This document shows positions 17,746 through 26,392 of a stretch of 55,714 bases of DNA, one piece after another. The position numbers were made by a program, and so were the translations under genes. The stretch covers positions 1-55,714 of the forward strand of contig JAAURB010000025.1 in assembly GCA_012033335.1 (NCBI GenBank). The letters run 5' to 3'. The notes under the pieces are model-generated. The model searched no databases, was not told the origin of the DNA, and worked only from the letters and a program-made list of their open reading frames with translations. Each line of letters opens with the position of its first letter. Positions within the stretch are counted from its first letter, which is position 1. The stretch comes from Oscillatoriales cyanobacterium RM2_1_1. GTDB lineage: Bacteria; Cyanobacteriota; Cyanobacteriia; Cyanobacteriales; Microcoleaceae.

Positions 17746-19050
17746 ATGGATCAAGAATCTTATCAGCAAGCTTACCAGCAGGGATTGTCTCAGGCCCAGC
17801 AAAAAAACTATCTGGCGGCGGTGGGGGCCTTTACTGAGGCGATCGCCGCTAACGCCTGGGGGGCAGATGCTTATTATCAGCGGGGTCTGGCCTACTTTGA
17901 TCTGGGGCAGGCACATCCGGCCATTTCTGACTACACCCAGGCCCTCACCCTCCAACCTGACCACAGTTTGGCTGCCTATGGTCGAGCCCTAGCCCGGTTG
18001 AGCTTAAAAAATCTACCGGGGGCCTGGGACGATATTGAGGTTGCCATCCGTGTTGACCCCAAATCTCCTGGGGCGCACCAACTCCGGGGAACCATTCTCC
18101 GGAAGCAGGGCAATCTTCCAGAAGCCGTCAATAGCTTCAAACAAGCGGCCCAACTGTACCTGGAACAGCAGGATAAGCAAGGCTGTCGCCGTTGCCTGGA
18201 ACAGGTAACGGCCCTGACTCCCCAGCCCGTAGAACAAGAGAGATTATCCCGATCTGCTCCATCTCAGAGAGCTGCATTTTTAGAGGCGGATTTCTTTAAG
18301 CAACTCCTGGTGCGAGCTGAACGGGGGGATTTTCGAGGGGCGATGGAGGAACTTGCTTGGGCTATCCAGGTTGATCCAACCGATGCTAAAGCCTATTACT
18401 GTCGGGGAATGTTGCACTGCAAGCAACAGCATTATCGTCAGGCGATCGCGGACTTCAACCAAGCTTTACACTGCATCTCTCCTGGAGAAAGTAGCCCTGA
18501 TGTGGGGTCAATTTTCCGCAATCGGGGCAAAGCTCGGATCCAGTTGGGGGACTATCTCGGGGCCATTACAGATTTTGAGCAAGCCCTGAAGCAAGACCCT
18601 CAAGACGCTGCCGTTTATGTCGCCCGGGGCAATGCCTATCGCCTCAGTGGCAAGTATGTCGAAGCGATCCAGGACTATTCCCAAGCCTTGAAGATTAACC
18701 CCAAGGATGCTTTGGCTTACTATAACCGGGCAATAGCCCAGGTCTGCATTGAAGAAACCCAGCAAGCCAGCGAAGACTATCAGCGAGCCGCCAGTCAGTT
18801 TTGCGAACAGGAGGACTGGGAGAACTATCAAAAAGCCCTGGATAGTTTAAAAAAGCTCCAGAAAGCTATGCCCCGAGCCCGCCCAGAAGACTTGACCGCA
18901 TTACTCCGGCAGCGATTACTGCGGTTGGTGGGGGGACACTGGGAGATTGCCGAGCGGCTAATTCAACAACTCAAGCAGAAACGCCCCGGCATGGCAGAGG
19001 AATGGTATCTCGACCGGGTTATTCAGCAAATTCAGCGAGATGGCCGTTAA
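17746..19050 (+). CDS. Tetratricopeptide repeat protein
   Basis: A soluble protein of about 434 residues made mostly of TPR units, which act as scaffolds for protein-protein contacts. Clear units include AYYQRGLAYFDLGQAHPAIS, AYYCRGMLHCKQQHYRQAIA, VYVARGNAYRLSGKYVEAIQ and AYYNRAIAQVCIEETQQASE. Together there are about eight units in two groups, separated by a linker near residues 165-190. The C-terminal 70 residues (PRARPEDLTALLRQRLLRLV) are helical but not TPR. The ATG at 17746 (MDQESYQQAYQQG) was chosen over an earlier ATG whose ten extra residues are hydrophobic and unlike the rest. It follows ftsH on the same strand after about 90 bases, so co-transcription is possible. The partner is unknown. 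Confidence 0.88.
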   Translation: MDQESYQQAYQQGLSQAQQKNYLAAVGAFTEAIAANAWGADAYYQRGLAYFDLGQAHPAISDYTQALTLQPDHSLAAYGRALARLSLKNLPGAWDDIEVAIRVDPKSPGAHQLRGTILRKQGNLPEAVNSFKQAAQLYLEQQDKQGCRRCLEQVTALTPQPVEQERLSRSAPSQRAAFLEADFFKQLLVRAERGDFRGAMEELAWAIQVDPTDAKAYYCRGMLHCKQQHYRQAIADFNQALHCISPGESSPDVGSIFRNRGKARIQLGDYLGAITDFEQALKQDPQDAAVYVARGNAYRLSGKYVEAIQDYSQALKINPKDALAYYNRAIAQVCIEETQQASEDYQRAASQFCEQEDWENYQKALDSLKKLQKAMPRARPEDLTALLRQRLLRLVGGHWEIAERLIQQLKQKRPGMAEEWYLDRVIQQIQRDGR

Positions 19051-19223
19051 GTTCAACTCGAAAATCTTAGGATTCTGACTACATTTCTGGTCAGATACAT
19101 TACAATCATTGTGATCAACATAAATAAAACTTGATTCCATCTTTCTTCCTAGGGAACAAAGATTTGTTGTTTAGTTGTTAGTTTGAACCCGTCCCCTCCA
19201 AGTGCCAGGATGCCACTTGAAGG

Positions 19224-19694
19224 ATGCTTCCTCCCTGTGTAGACCTCAGATGGAGCAGTGAAGTGAATAATTTTCCCCCAGGCCAATGTTTGGAGGCTCA
19301 GGGTTGTGGCAATCGGCCTTGTGTTTTAGTTGTCGAGGATCATGAAGACAGCCTGATGCTGTTGACCTGTGTCTTGCAATCTTTAGGATGTTTTCTGGTG
19401 CAGGCGGGTTGTGCGATACAAGCTTTGCAATTGGCAGAGGCTTATGCCTTTGATCTGGCTCTGATTGATATTGTTTTACCTGATATCAATGGTTTGGAGT
19501 TACTCCGTCTGTTAAAGCTGAAGCAGCCGACTCAGGAAGTGGTTGCGATCGCGGTTACCGCCCTGGCTTCCATCAAGTATCAGGCTCAAATTCGTGGAGC
19601 AGGCTTTCAGGGCTACATTTGCAAGCCTTACTTATTGGAAGATTTAGAAGCATTGATTCGCTATCATCTCAGAAGTAAGCTGACGCATTGTTAA
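19224..19694 (+). CDS. Single-domain response regulator
   Basis: A 156-residue stand-alone receiver. After about 30 non-conserved residues the fold begins RPCVLVVEDHEDSLMLLTCV with the acidic pair E38-D39. The phosphoacceptor is D82 in LALIDIVLPDINGLE, the Thr/Ser position is in AIAVTALAS, and the conserved Lys is in GYICKPY. There is no output domain, so it must act by binding partners, like CheY or Spo0F. No kinase is adjacent. Its 3' end overlaps the convergent DUF2294 gene by 26 bases. The start is uncertain because the first 30 residues are not conserved. Confidence 0.88.
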   Translation: MLPPCVDLRWSSEVNNFPPGQCLEAQGCGNRPCVLVVEDHEDSLMLLTCVLQSLGCFLVQAGCAIQALQLAEAYAFDLALIDIVLPDINGLELLRLLKLKQPTQEVVAIAVTALASIKYQAQIRGAGFQGYICKPYLLEDLEALIRYHLRSKLTHC

Positions 19695-20061
19695 TATTTT
19701 CACTATTATTTGAGCTTTCCTTGAGGATGGGTTCAAAAATAGCAATGATTCCAGTTCGACCCGTTTGAATCGAAGTGTCATAAAGAAAATCAATGATAGT
19801 AGTAGATATCGTTTCCTCGATTAATAACTTAATTTGAGGTTGAATCAAATGATCAAAAATAGTTCTGACTTCCCGGGTTAGTTCTTGAACCTCAAATTGA
19901 ACCAAAAGCTGCTCAGGTTTGGTGGTTACATTCTCTATTAAAATAATCAGGTTATTGCCAAAGGAATGATAGATAATCTGATGAATTTGATGGTTAAACT
20001 GCTGTTGGTATAAAGTTTTGATTCTAGCTGTTAAGGCATCTTGGATTGTCAAAGTAGCCAT
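19669..20061 (-). CDS. DUF2294 family protein (second copy)
   Basis: A 130-residue protein opening MATLTIQDALTARIKTLYQQ, with IDFLYDTSIQTGRTGIIAIF near the end. The TGRTGIIAI block and the length place it with its upstream neighbour in DUF2294, a bacterial family of unknown role. The two genes sit in tandem on the same strand, 62 bases apart, and differ strongly outside the core. This copy is AT-richer and more diverged, suggesting an old duplication with relaxed or changed function. Its 3' end overlaps the convergent receiver gene by 26 bases, a possible site of antisense interference. Confidence 0.78.
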   Translation of the reverse strand: MATLTIQDALTARIKTLYQQQFNHQIHQIIYHSFGNNLIILIENVTTKPEQLLVQFEVQELTREVRTIFDHLIQPQIKLLIEETISTTIIDFLYDTSIQTGRTGIIAIFEPILKESSNNSENINNASAYF

Positions 20062-20123
20062 CTCCGATCATTCCTTACAATCAATGGTGATTCTTTTGCG
20101 GTTTTTGAAGGCATAATTGTATG

Positions 20124-20549
20124 TTAATCAGATTCCTGCTGATCTAGACGTTTTCTCTGTCTAGCTATTGTGGAATGGTCTGAACTCCTTACCGCTGGAG
20201 AATTAGCCAGTACAGCAATGATTCCGGTGCGACCTGTTTCTAATGTCGCATCACTCAGGAGATCTGTCACCTCAACTTTGAGAATTTCGGTGACTAATTC
20301 CCTGAGTTGGGGTCTGAGGAGTTCATCTAGATTTGAGCGAACTTTTTCTGCTAAATCCTCCTTGCCTTCTTGAATTAAAAGATTCTCAGCGGGGGTAACA
20401 GACTCTTCCAGGATAATTGCTAACTTACTATCAAAAAGCTGACAGGTTACCTTAGACGGTTGATGTCCTAATTGTTCCCGATAAAATGCCTGAATTTTCT
20501 GAGATAAAGTTCTTTCAAGTTGACCACGTGTCGGAGACTGTACTACCAT
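20124..20549 (-). CDS. DUF2294 family protein (first copy)
   Basis: A 141-residue protein close to the family standard: LERTLSQKIQAFYREQLGHQ, then PSKVTCQLFDSKLAIILEES and VTDLLSDATLETGRTGIIAV. It is soluble with no signal peptide. Family members are widespread in cyanobacteria and Firmicutes with no known biochemical activity. It precedes a second, more diverged DUF2294 gene. The C-terminal tail (STIARQRKRLDQQESD) is charged and variable. Confidence 0.85.
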   Translation of the reverse strand: MVVQSPTRGQLERTLSQKIQAFYREQLGHQPSKVTCQLFDSKLAIILEESVTPAENLLIQEGKEDLAEKVRSNLDELLRPQLRELVTEILKVEVTDLLSDATLETGRTGIIAVLANSPAVRSSDHSTIARQRKRLDQQESD

Positions 20550-20845
20550 TTTGTACCTCTAGAATTAGTTCAGACTTGCATCGATAAGTCAAAAAAACTG
20601 TTAAAAAACCAAGATTTTCAAGTTATCAACTAGCAGTGTAGATTCAGCAAGTAATACAGCGACATTTGCAACATCTAAGATAAGACTTTTTCGTGCAGGA
20701 ATAGCTTACATTCCCACGGATATCCTTATGCTAGCTGAAGTTATATTTGAAATCAAAGCTGATTTAGGCGTTAAAACTGATGCTGAATATCAATTAAATT
20801 TTAACTAAATCTTAACCAAGCCTAATCAACATTGATGATCTCCAA

Positions 20846-21643
20846 TCAAGTCACTCCTGACTGAGCGAAAGAGGGATACAAGGTCAATCCTCCATCAATA
20901 AATAAGGTCTGACCTGTAATGTAAGAAGTATCTTCAGACGCTAGAAATACAGTAATTGCTGCCATTTCTTCAGGAGTTCCAACTCTTCCCATAGGAACAA
21001 AATTCGCAATTTCTTCCATTTCTTCGGGATTATTCTGCCAATCATTAATAGATGTTTTGGTTGCGCCTGGAGCAATCGAATTGACTCGAATTCCTTTTCT
21101 AGAATATTCTAAAGCTAGGGTCTTAGTCATATTTTGTAAGCCTCCTTTGCTAATAGAATAACTTAGATATTGAGGGCGAGGAATGACCTCATGAACACTG
21201 GAAATATTAATGATAATTCCCGCCTTTTCTTGGGTAAGAAAACACTGAATGGCTTCCCGAGCGCAGAGGTAAGCTCCTCGAAGATTGACACTAATAACTA
21301 GATCGAAATCATCGGTTTCAACCTCATGGGAAGCTTCCTCAATCTGAATGCCAGCATTATTGATCAGAATATCTAGACTCCCCAATTTTTCTACAGCCTG
21401 ACGGAACATTTCGGTTACCTGATCCTCATAACGAACATCCCCTTTGATTGGAATGACCTGAACCGCTTGATTTTGGCTAATGCTAGTCTGGATCAAATTT
21501 TGGGTCTCATCAAGGGATGAGATTTCGCCCCGATAATTTAGGGCAACATTCGCTCCTTCTTGAGCAAATCGAACTGCGATCGCTTGACCGATTCCCGATG
21601 TTGCACCCGTCACTAGGACATTCTTTTCTGATATTCCTCGCAT
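20846..21643 (-). CDS. SDR family oxidoreductase, glucose 1-dehydrogenase-like
   Basis: A 265-residue short-chain dehydrogenase. The nucleotide-binding motif is VLVTGATSGIGQAIAVRF, the NNAG motif is in LDILINNAGIQIEE, and the active site has Ser in IINISSVHEVIP with the YSISK Tyr and Lys. The C-terminus ITGQTLFIDGGLTLYPSF is typical of classical SDRs of the glucose 1-dehydrogenase group. Family members use NAD(P)H, but the substrate is not determined by sequence. Upstream on the same strand, 118 bases away, is a secreted CsbD-like gene. Glucose dehydrogenase-like SDRs often accompany general-stress genes in bacteria, so a stress role is plausible but inferred. Confidence 0.92.
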   Translation of the reverse strand: MRGISEKNVLVTGATSGIGQAIAVRFAQEGANVALNYRGEISSLDETQNLIQTSISQNQAVQVIPIKGDVRYEDQVTEMFRQAVEKLGSLDILINNAGIQIEEASHEVETDDFDLVISVNLRGAYLCAREAIQCFLTQEKAGIIINISSVHEVIPRPQYLSYSISKGGLQNMTKTLALEYSRKGIRVNSIAPGATKTSINDWQNNPEEMEEIANFVPMGRVGTPEEMAAITVFLASEDTSYITGQTLFIDGGLTLYPSFAQSGVT

Positions 21644-21761
21644 AAGCGCCTCTACTTTTGTATGAACTGTTATTGGATAGACACATTTCAGATAAGTAAA
21701 TCAGGTCAGATTGACCTGATTTGCTCAAAGTTTCACAGTTGTAAATCAAATCAATCAAGCT

Positions 21762-22187
21762 TTACTGACCGAAGAAATTTTTGATTGCTTCTCCCACATT
21801 TTCAGAGGCATTTTCCAAATCCTTTCCAGCATCTTCTGCCTGACCTTTCAGCTTACCCAATCCCTGCTCAGCTTGACCCTGCAATTGCTTAGAAGTTCCT
21901 TCTAGCTGACCGGCAGCATTTTGCATACTTCCTCGAAGATCACTGCCTGCCTTTTGAGTTGTACCAATATCTTTCTTGACTTTTCCCTGAATTTGATCAA
22001 TAGTGCCTGCCCCGAAAGTTTGATCAATTGGATTTGCTTCTGCAAGGAATTCTAGAGGCAGTTGTAAAGGGGCGGCCTGAACATTCAGGACTGTTCCTGA
22101 AAATATTCCTGTCCACATTAGTAGACCCGCAACCAGTGAGAACATTACTAGCGAGAAGCTTTTAATGGAGAATTTGCTTTTCATCAT
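21762..22187 (-). CDS. Secreted CsbD-like protein
   Basis: A 141-residue protein with a signal peptide or anchor (FSIKSFSLVMFSLVAGLLMW then ending near VLNVQAAP). A low-complexity helical part follows: QIQGKVKKDIGTTQKAGSDL, QLEGTSKQLQGQAEQGLGKL and DAGKDLENASENVGEAIKNF. The repeated Gly-Gln-Ala-Glu/Lys pattern resembles CsbD and LEA-type stress proteins, which protect against desiccation or osmotic stress; the resemblance could also be compositional. It is divergent from a short cytoplasmic CsbD gene (22540-22722), so one regulated promoter region may serve both. The compartments would be complementary, cytoplasm and periplasm. Confidence 0.75.
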   Translation of the reverse strand: MMKSKFSIKSFSLVMFSLVAGLLMWTGIFSGTVLNVQAAPLQLPLEFLAEANPIDQTFGAGTIDQIQGKVKKDIGTTQKAGSDLRGSMQNAAGQLEGTSKQLQGQAEQGLGKLKGQAEDAGKDLENASENVGEAIKNFFGQ

Positions 22188-22539
22188 GAGCTTTCCTTTG
22201 TTGGTTTGAACTTGTCTTCTTGAGCTTGATTTTTTGGAGCTTGATTGGAAGCTGACTTTGAACTGAAACAGTCATTTCCAAACTTAGGTATAACCTGAAA
22301 TTAACCCTAAATTATTCACTCGTTAGATAGAAAAAAACATGATCTACGACCTAAGACTTATTCCTTAAGATAGATTGATTTTTTGTTCACTAATATAGCT
22401 ACATTAGTATGTCTACAGCAGTATGTCGGTTGATAGAAGATATTTCAGGCTTCTCAAACTAGAGTATAAATAGTCAAGTTCAAGTTAGCACCTTCGAACT
22501 ACGGCAAGTTCAATTGTTCTTAACAAGGAAAGTTTAATC
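22188..22539. promoter_or_regulatory. Divergent promoter region of the two CsbD-like genes
   Basis: A 352-base AT-rich spacer between divergent genes with no coding potential. A TATAAA near 22464 lies about 75 bases before the csbD start and could be a -10 element for it, but no consensus -35 stands at the right distance, which would fit an alternative sigma factor. AAGGAAAG precedes the csbD ATG. Start sites are unmapped. Confidence 0.35.
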
Positions 22540-22722
22540 ATGAGTATTGAAGATAGAGCCAAAGCCACGGCTAAAAATCTAGAAGGGAAAGCCCAAGAAG
22601 CAATGGGAGAAGTTACAGGCGATCCCAAAGATAAGGTTGCAGGTCAAGCCAAGCAAGATCAAGCTAAAGTTGAACATTCTGTAGAGGATGTCAAAGATCA
22701 GGTCAAGAAGGCTGTTGACTAG
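22540..22722 (+). CDS. CsbD family stress protein
   Basis: A 60-residue hydrophilic protein: MSIEDRAKATAKNLEGKAQE, then GEVTGDPKDKVAGQAKQDQ and a helical tail. This is the CsbD family pattern, made under general stress in many bacteria, with no enzymatic activity known. It has an upstream AAGGAAAG ribosome binding site. It diverges from the secreted CsbD-like gene and is followed by a spacer with two adjacent hairpins. Confidence 0.9.
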   Translation: MSIEDRAKATAKNLEGKAQEAMGEVTGDPKDKVAGQAKQDQAKVEHSVEDVKDQVKKAVD

Positions 22723-22859
22723 TAGTTTCTTAGTCATTACATTTTTGGTGGTTCAGAGTTCAGCTAGGAATGGTGTATGCATCTATTCTTTGGGCAATCC
22801 TGTGAACTTAATTTTGTGAACCAAAATTTTGTAAGCTAAGTTTTACTAGTTTGGTCAAT

Positions 22860-22918
22860 CAGTGGTTAGCAGGCTCTAAATTCTTTAGCTAACCACTGCC
22901 AACTTCGCTTTCTGGCAG
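22860..22918. terminator. Two adjacent stem-loops downstream of csbD
   Basis: CAGTGGTTAGC (22860-22870) pairs perfectly with GCTAACCACTG (22888-22898), an 11-bp stem with a 17-base loop. Overlapping its right foot, CTGCCA (22896-22901) pairs with TGGCAG (22913-22918). No T-run follows, so it may be a factor-dependent end, an RNA-stabilising structure or a repeat. The remainder of the 394-base gap 22723-23116 shows nothing. Confidence 0.4.
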
Positions 22919-23116
22919 GTATTTCAGCTCCGATGTAGTATTCTGGGACACTCCATTCAGGTGATAATTCATTGATAATTTAGGAATGGCTAAAAGCGGT
23001 TCAGAAATGTGAAGCAGAAATAATTGATTTAATTCATTGTCAGTCCGCACTTCTAATATTTGATTTCAATACTAGATATCCAATAACTTTAACGTTCAAC
23101 CGACATTCAAAGACCA

Positions 23117-23347
23117 ATGAACAATTCAATGACCCAAGATGACAAGTTTGCTAGAACCCAACCCATCGTCAATCAAGAGGTTGAAAAGACCAAGGGTTTA
23201 GACTTAAACGATACTGAACATATAGCTGATATGGCAGGTGTTGCAATTCCGGAAGGAGAAGAATTGCAGGTTCAAGAAACCCTGGAAAATCGAGATCAGG
23301 AACGTTGGCAATTAGACCCCGACTCCGCTGCTGACCATCCCAGATAG
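23117..23347 (+). CDS. DUF6335-like small protein
   Basis: A 76-residue acidic, hydrophilic protein: MNNSMTQDDKFARTQPIVNQ, then LDLNDTEHIADMAGVAIPEG and the C-terminus RDQERWQLDPDSAADHPR. The closing R-W-x-L-D-P-x-S pattern is what I recall of DUF6335, a cyanobacterial family of unknown role. It may start at the fifth codon instead (MTQDDK). It lies between csbD and the NupC transporter, transcribed toward the latter, 43 bases short of its stop. Confidence 0.68.
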   Translation: MNNSMTQDDKFARTQPIVNQEVEKTKGLDLNDTEHIADMAGVAIPEGEELQVQETLENRDQERWQLDPDSAADHPR

Positions 23348-23390
23348 TCCAGGTAAGTTTCCAAATTCTAAATTACTTCCAAGAAAAAGT

Positions 23391-24599
23391 CTACAAAAGA
23401 AAACCAGCAGTAGCTGCCACAATTAAGTTTGCTAAAATTCCACCAACCATTGCTCTAACTCCAATCTCAGCAATCTCACCGCGACGTTCCGGGGCAATCC
23501 CACTCAGTCCACCGATTTGAATACCAATTGAACCAATATTAGCAAAGCTACAAAGTACAAATGTAGCAATGCGAATTCCCCGTTCAGATAGGGTGTTATC
23601 TTTAATCATTTCAGCCAAGTCAGCATAAGCAATAAACTCGTTGAGAACAATTTTTTTCCCAATCAAAGCTCCAATTTGACCGGCATCTGCTGCTGGAACT
23701 CCGGTCAGGATCGCGACTGGATAAAGTAGAATTCCTAAAATAAAGTCCAAAGAAAGTTGAGGCACTCCGATCTGCCCTCCCAACCACCCTAGAATACTAT
23801 TAATCAGGGCAATTAAAGCAATAAAAGCAATCATAATTGCAGCAATATTAACGGCTAGTTTAGCGCCTTCAATCGCCCCTCCAGCAGCGGCATCAACTAC
23901 ATTCACGGTAGTCTTTTCAATTTCCAATTCTAGCTTTCCGGCTGTTTCAGGTTTCTCCGTTTCAGGATAGAGTAACTTTGATACTCCTAGGGCGCATGGA
24001 GCCGCCATGACTGAGGCGGTAATCAAATCCCGAGCCGAAATGCCAAAGGAAATATAAGCCGCTAAAACACCTCCGGCAACTGTTGCAAATCCCCCAGTCA
24101 TGACTGTATTGAGTTCAGATCGAGTCATGGTTTTGATGAACGGTTTGACCAACAAGGGAGCCTCAGTCATCCCAACAAAAATATTGGCAGCATTTGAGAG
24201 GGATTCCGCCCCGGAAGTGCGAGCAGTTTTGAGCATTACCCAGGCTACAACTTTGACAATTTGTTGGAGAATTCCTAAGTAATATAGAATTGAAACAAAG
24301 GCAGAAAAAAAGATAATAGTGGGTAGGACTTTGAATGCAAAAAAATGCTCTTCATAGTTCTCACCAAATACAAACTTTGCCCCTTCTACAGTAAAGTCTA
24401 GAAATTGAGTGATAACCTGACCAATCCCATCAAAAACTAAGTAGGCTCCCGGTACTTTCAATACAATAATCGCAATGATAAATTGTAAAGCAATTCCCCA
24501 AGCTACAGGTCGCCATTTAATCGCCTGACGGTTAAACGAAATCAGATATCCAACTGCAATAAAGGTTAGAATTCCCAAAAAAGAAATAAGACGTTCCAT
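23391..24599 (-). CDS. NupC-type concentrative nucleoside transporter
   Basis: A 402-residue inner-membrane protein with about ten hydrophobic segments. It has CNT family landmarks: VPGAYLVFDGIGQVITQFLD, the substrate-site motif AEAPLLVKPFI-like region (GMTEAPLLVKPFIKTMTRSE) and FATVAGGVLAAYISFG, followed by SFANIGSIGIQIGGLSGIAP. Family members import nucleosides with H+ or Na+. The gene diverges from a guanine deaminase gene across a 234-base spacer, which suggests import of guanosine or other purine nucleosides for salvage. A nucleoside phosphorylase that would link the two is not in the window. The substrate assignment to purines is inferred from context only. Confidence 0.9.
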   Translation of the reverse strand: MERLISFLGILTFIAVGYLISFNRQAIKWRPVAWGIALQFIIAIIVLKVPGAYLVFDGIGQVITQFLDFTVEGAKFVFGENYEEHFFAFKVLPTIIFFSAFVSILYYLGILQQIVKVVAWVMLKTARTSGAESLSNAANIFVGMTEAPLLVKPFIKTMTRSELNTVMTGGFATVAGGVLAAYISFGISARDLITASVMAAPCALGVSKLLYPETEKPETAGKLELEIEKTTVNVVDAAAGGAIEGAKLAVNIAAIMIAFIALIALINSILGWLGGQIGVPQLSLDFILGILLYPVAILTGVPAADAGQIGALIGKKIVLNEFIAYADLAEMIKDNTLSERGIRIATFVLCSFANIGSIGIQIGGLSGIAPERRGEIAEIGVRAMVGGILANLIVAATAGFLL

Positions 24600-24833
24600 A
24601 GTTTTTAGGTTGGGTTTCGGGGTAGAATTTTAAAGTTGACGTGAAAATTATACAGCCCGTGTCAATAGGTCTAACTTGAGCCGGATTGAATCGGTCTAGA
24701 ATTTCATTTACCAATTTAGGAATGCTATAATCGGAAGTCGAGATGAAATTAGCTGATCTCAACAGAAGACTGATAAAAAATACTTTAAATACTTTAGTGT
24801 TTTAGTTCTACTAGTTTTTACAAGATTTTTTTC
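24600..24833. promoter_or_regulatory. Divergent promoter region nupC / guanine deaminase
   Basis: TATAAT at 24726-24731 faces the deaminase, with TTCATT 17 bases upstream as a weak -35. For the transporter, TATAAT read on the minus strand lies at 24648-24653, without a convincing -35. These are candidates by eye, and no operator is recognisable. Confidence 0.35.
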
Positions 24834-26183
24834 ATGATTTCATGTTCTGATCTTCACGGTTTTCGAGGTTTGTTTTTGGATTTTATTGGCGATCCATTTG
24901 ATGACTTCGAGGCCAACTGTACTCGATTTTTTGCTGATGGCTTGTTAGTTGTTGAGTCGGGTAAAATTAAGGATTTTGGGGAATATAGAATCCTAAAAAA
25001 ACAGTATCCTGAGTTAGAAATTACAGCCTATCCTAATCAACTGATGATCCCAGGATTGATCGATCTGCATGTCCATTATCCCCAGACTGAAATGGTTGCA
25101 GCCTATGGAGAGCAGTTATTGGAATGGTTGAATAAATACACCTTTCCAACAGAAGCCCGGTTTAAGCACCAAGCCCATGCTCAAATTATGGCTGACTTTT
25201 TCCTGGATGAATTGTTACGTCATGGAACCACAACAGCCCTGGTTTTAACGACAGTTTTTCCTGAATCTGTTGATGCTTTTTTTGAAGCGGCTGATCGTCG
25301 GCATCTCAGGATGATCGCTGGCAAAGTCATGATGGATCGCAATGCGCCAAAAGAGTTACTTGACACCGCCAGCACCTCCTATGAACAGAGTCATCAACTA
25401 ATTCAAAAATGGCATGACTATCACCGCCTAGCCTACGCTGTAACTCCTCGTTTTGCCATCACTTCAACCCCTGAACAATTGGTTCTAGCCGGAAGACTGC
25501 TTCAGGAGTACCCGGGGATTTATCTGCAAACTCACCTGTCTGAAAACTTGAAAGAAATTCAGTTAACCCTAGAACTTTTCCCAAATAATTCAGATTATTT
25601 AAGTATTTATGAACAGTTCGGTTTAGTCCAGTCCCGATCTGTTTTTGCCCATGGGATTCATTTATCTGATGGGGAATTTAACCGATTATCAGCAGCCCAA
25701 TCTACCATTGCCTTTTGCCCCACTTCTAATTTGTTTTTAGGCAGTGGATTATTTAAGCTTCATACCAGCCAATCCTTGAATCCATCAATTGCAGTCGGTT
25801 TGGGTACAGATATTGGTGCGGGAACTAGCTTCTCGATTTTACAAACGATTGGTGAAGCTTATAAAGTAACCCATCTCCAGGGACAGGCATTCTCTGGATT
25901 GCAGGGACTTTTTTTGGCCACTTTGGGGGGAGCCAGAGCCCTACAACTTGATGATAAAATTGGTAACTTTCAAATTGGTAAGGAGGCAGATTTTGTAGTT
26001 TTAGATTTGCAGGCTACTCCTCTATTGTCCCTCAGAACCCGACAGGCTCTAGAGGAGAAAACCTTAGAGGCGATCGCCGATAGTTTATTTGCCCTGACAA
26101 TGCTAGGAGATGATCGCATGGTTCAGGCTACTTATATTATGGGAAAACCAGCGCTTTTTGCGACAGACCTGGGAAGCGGTTAA
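24834..26183 (+). CDS. guaD: Guanine deaminase
   Basis: Zinc amidohydrolase that converts guanine to xanthine, allowing purine salvage or use of purine nitrogen. The protein is 449 residues. It has the metal motif IDLHVHYPQTEM, whose PQTEM sequence is characteristic of guanine deaminases, then TFPTEARF, FCPTSNLFLGSGLF and the distal Asp in GLGTDIGAGTSFS. HLSEN supplies the His and catalytic Glu region. The C-terminal beta-sandwich resumes with KIGNFQIGKEADFVVLDLQA. The divergent NupC-type transporter makes a coherent purine import and deamination pair. Start at the ATG 24834; the next ATG is too far in. Confidence 0.92.
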   Translation: MISCSDLHGFRGLFLDFIGDPFDDFEANCTRFFADGLLVVESGKIKDFGEYRILKKQYPELEITAYPNQLMIPGLIDLHVHYPQTEMVAAYGEQLLEWLNKYTFPTEARFKHQAHAQIMADFFLDELLRHGTTTALVLTTVFPESVDAFFEAADRRHLRMIAGKVMMDRNAPKELLDTASTSYEQSHQLIQKWHDYHRLAYAVTPRFAITSTPEQLVLAGRLLQEYPGIYLQTHLSENLKEIQLTLELFPNNSDYLSIYEQFGLVQSRSVFAHGIHLSDGEFNRLSAAQSTIAFCPTSNLFLGSGLFKLHTSQSLNPSIAVGLGTDIGAGTSFSILQTIGEAYKVTHLQGQAFSGLQGLFLATLGGARALQLDDKIGNFQIGKEADFVVLDLQATPLLSLRTRQALEEKTLEAIADSLFALTMLGDDRMVQATYIMGKPALFATDLGSG

Positions 26184-26392
26184 TGTAAAAATTTTAACGG
26201 TAATAGGTTATGGTCTTTTCCTGAACTGAAACTCAGTAGTAAAACCTAGAATGACTCTGCTCTTGGCTGATATTAATGAGTCAGGAAGGATTTTTTATGC
26301 AATCCACAAAGCTTAACCCAACCTGAACCTGAAGTTAACCTGAGTTAATTATGCTACATGCAGAAGTCTTGTAACGGTTTTGTAACTTTATC

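Noticed and set aside
20709-20808. Short 26-codon frame (MLAEVIFEIKADLG) in the spacer before the SDR gene
   Set aside because: It has no ribosome binding site and no recognisable similarity. AT-rich spacers contain such frames by chance.
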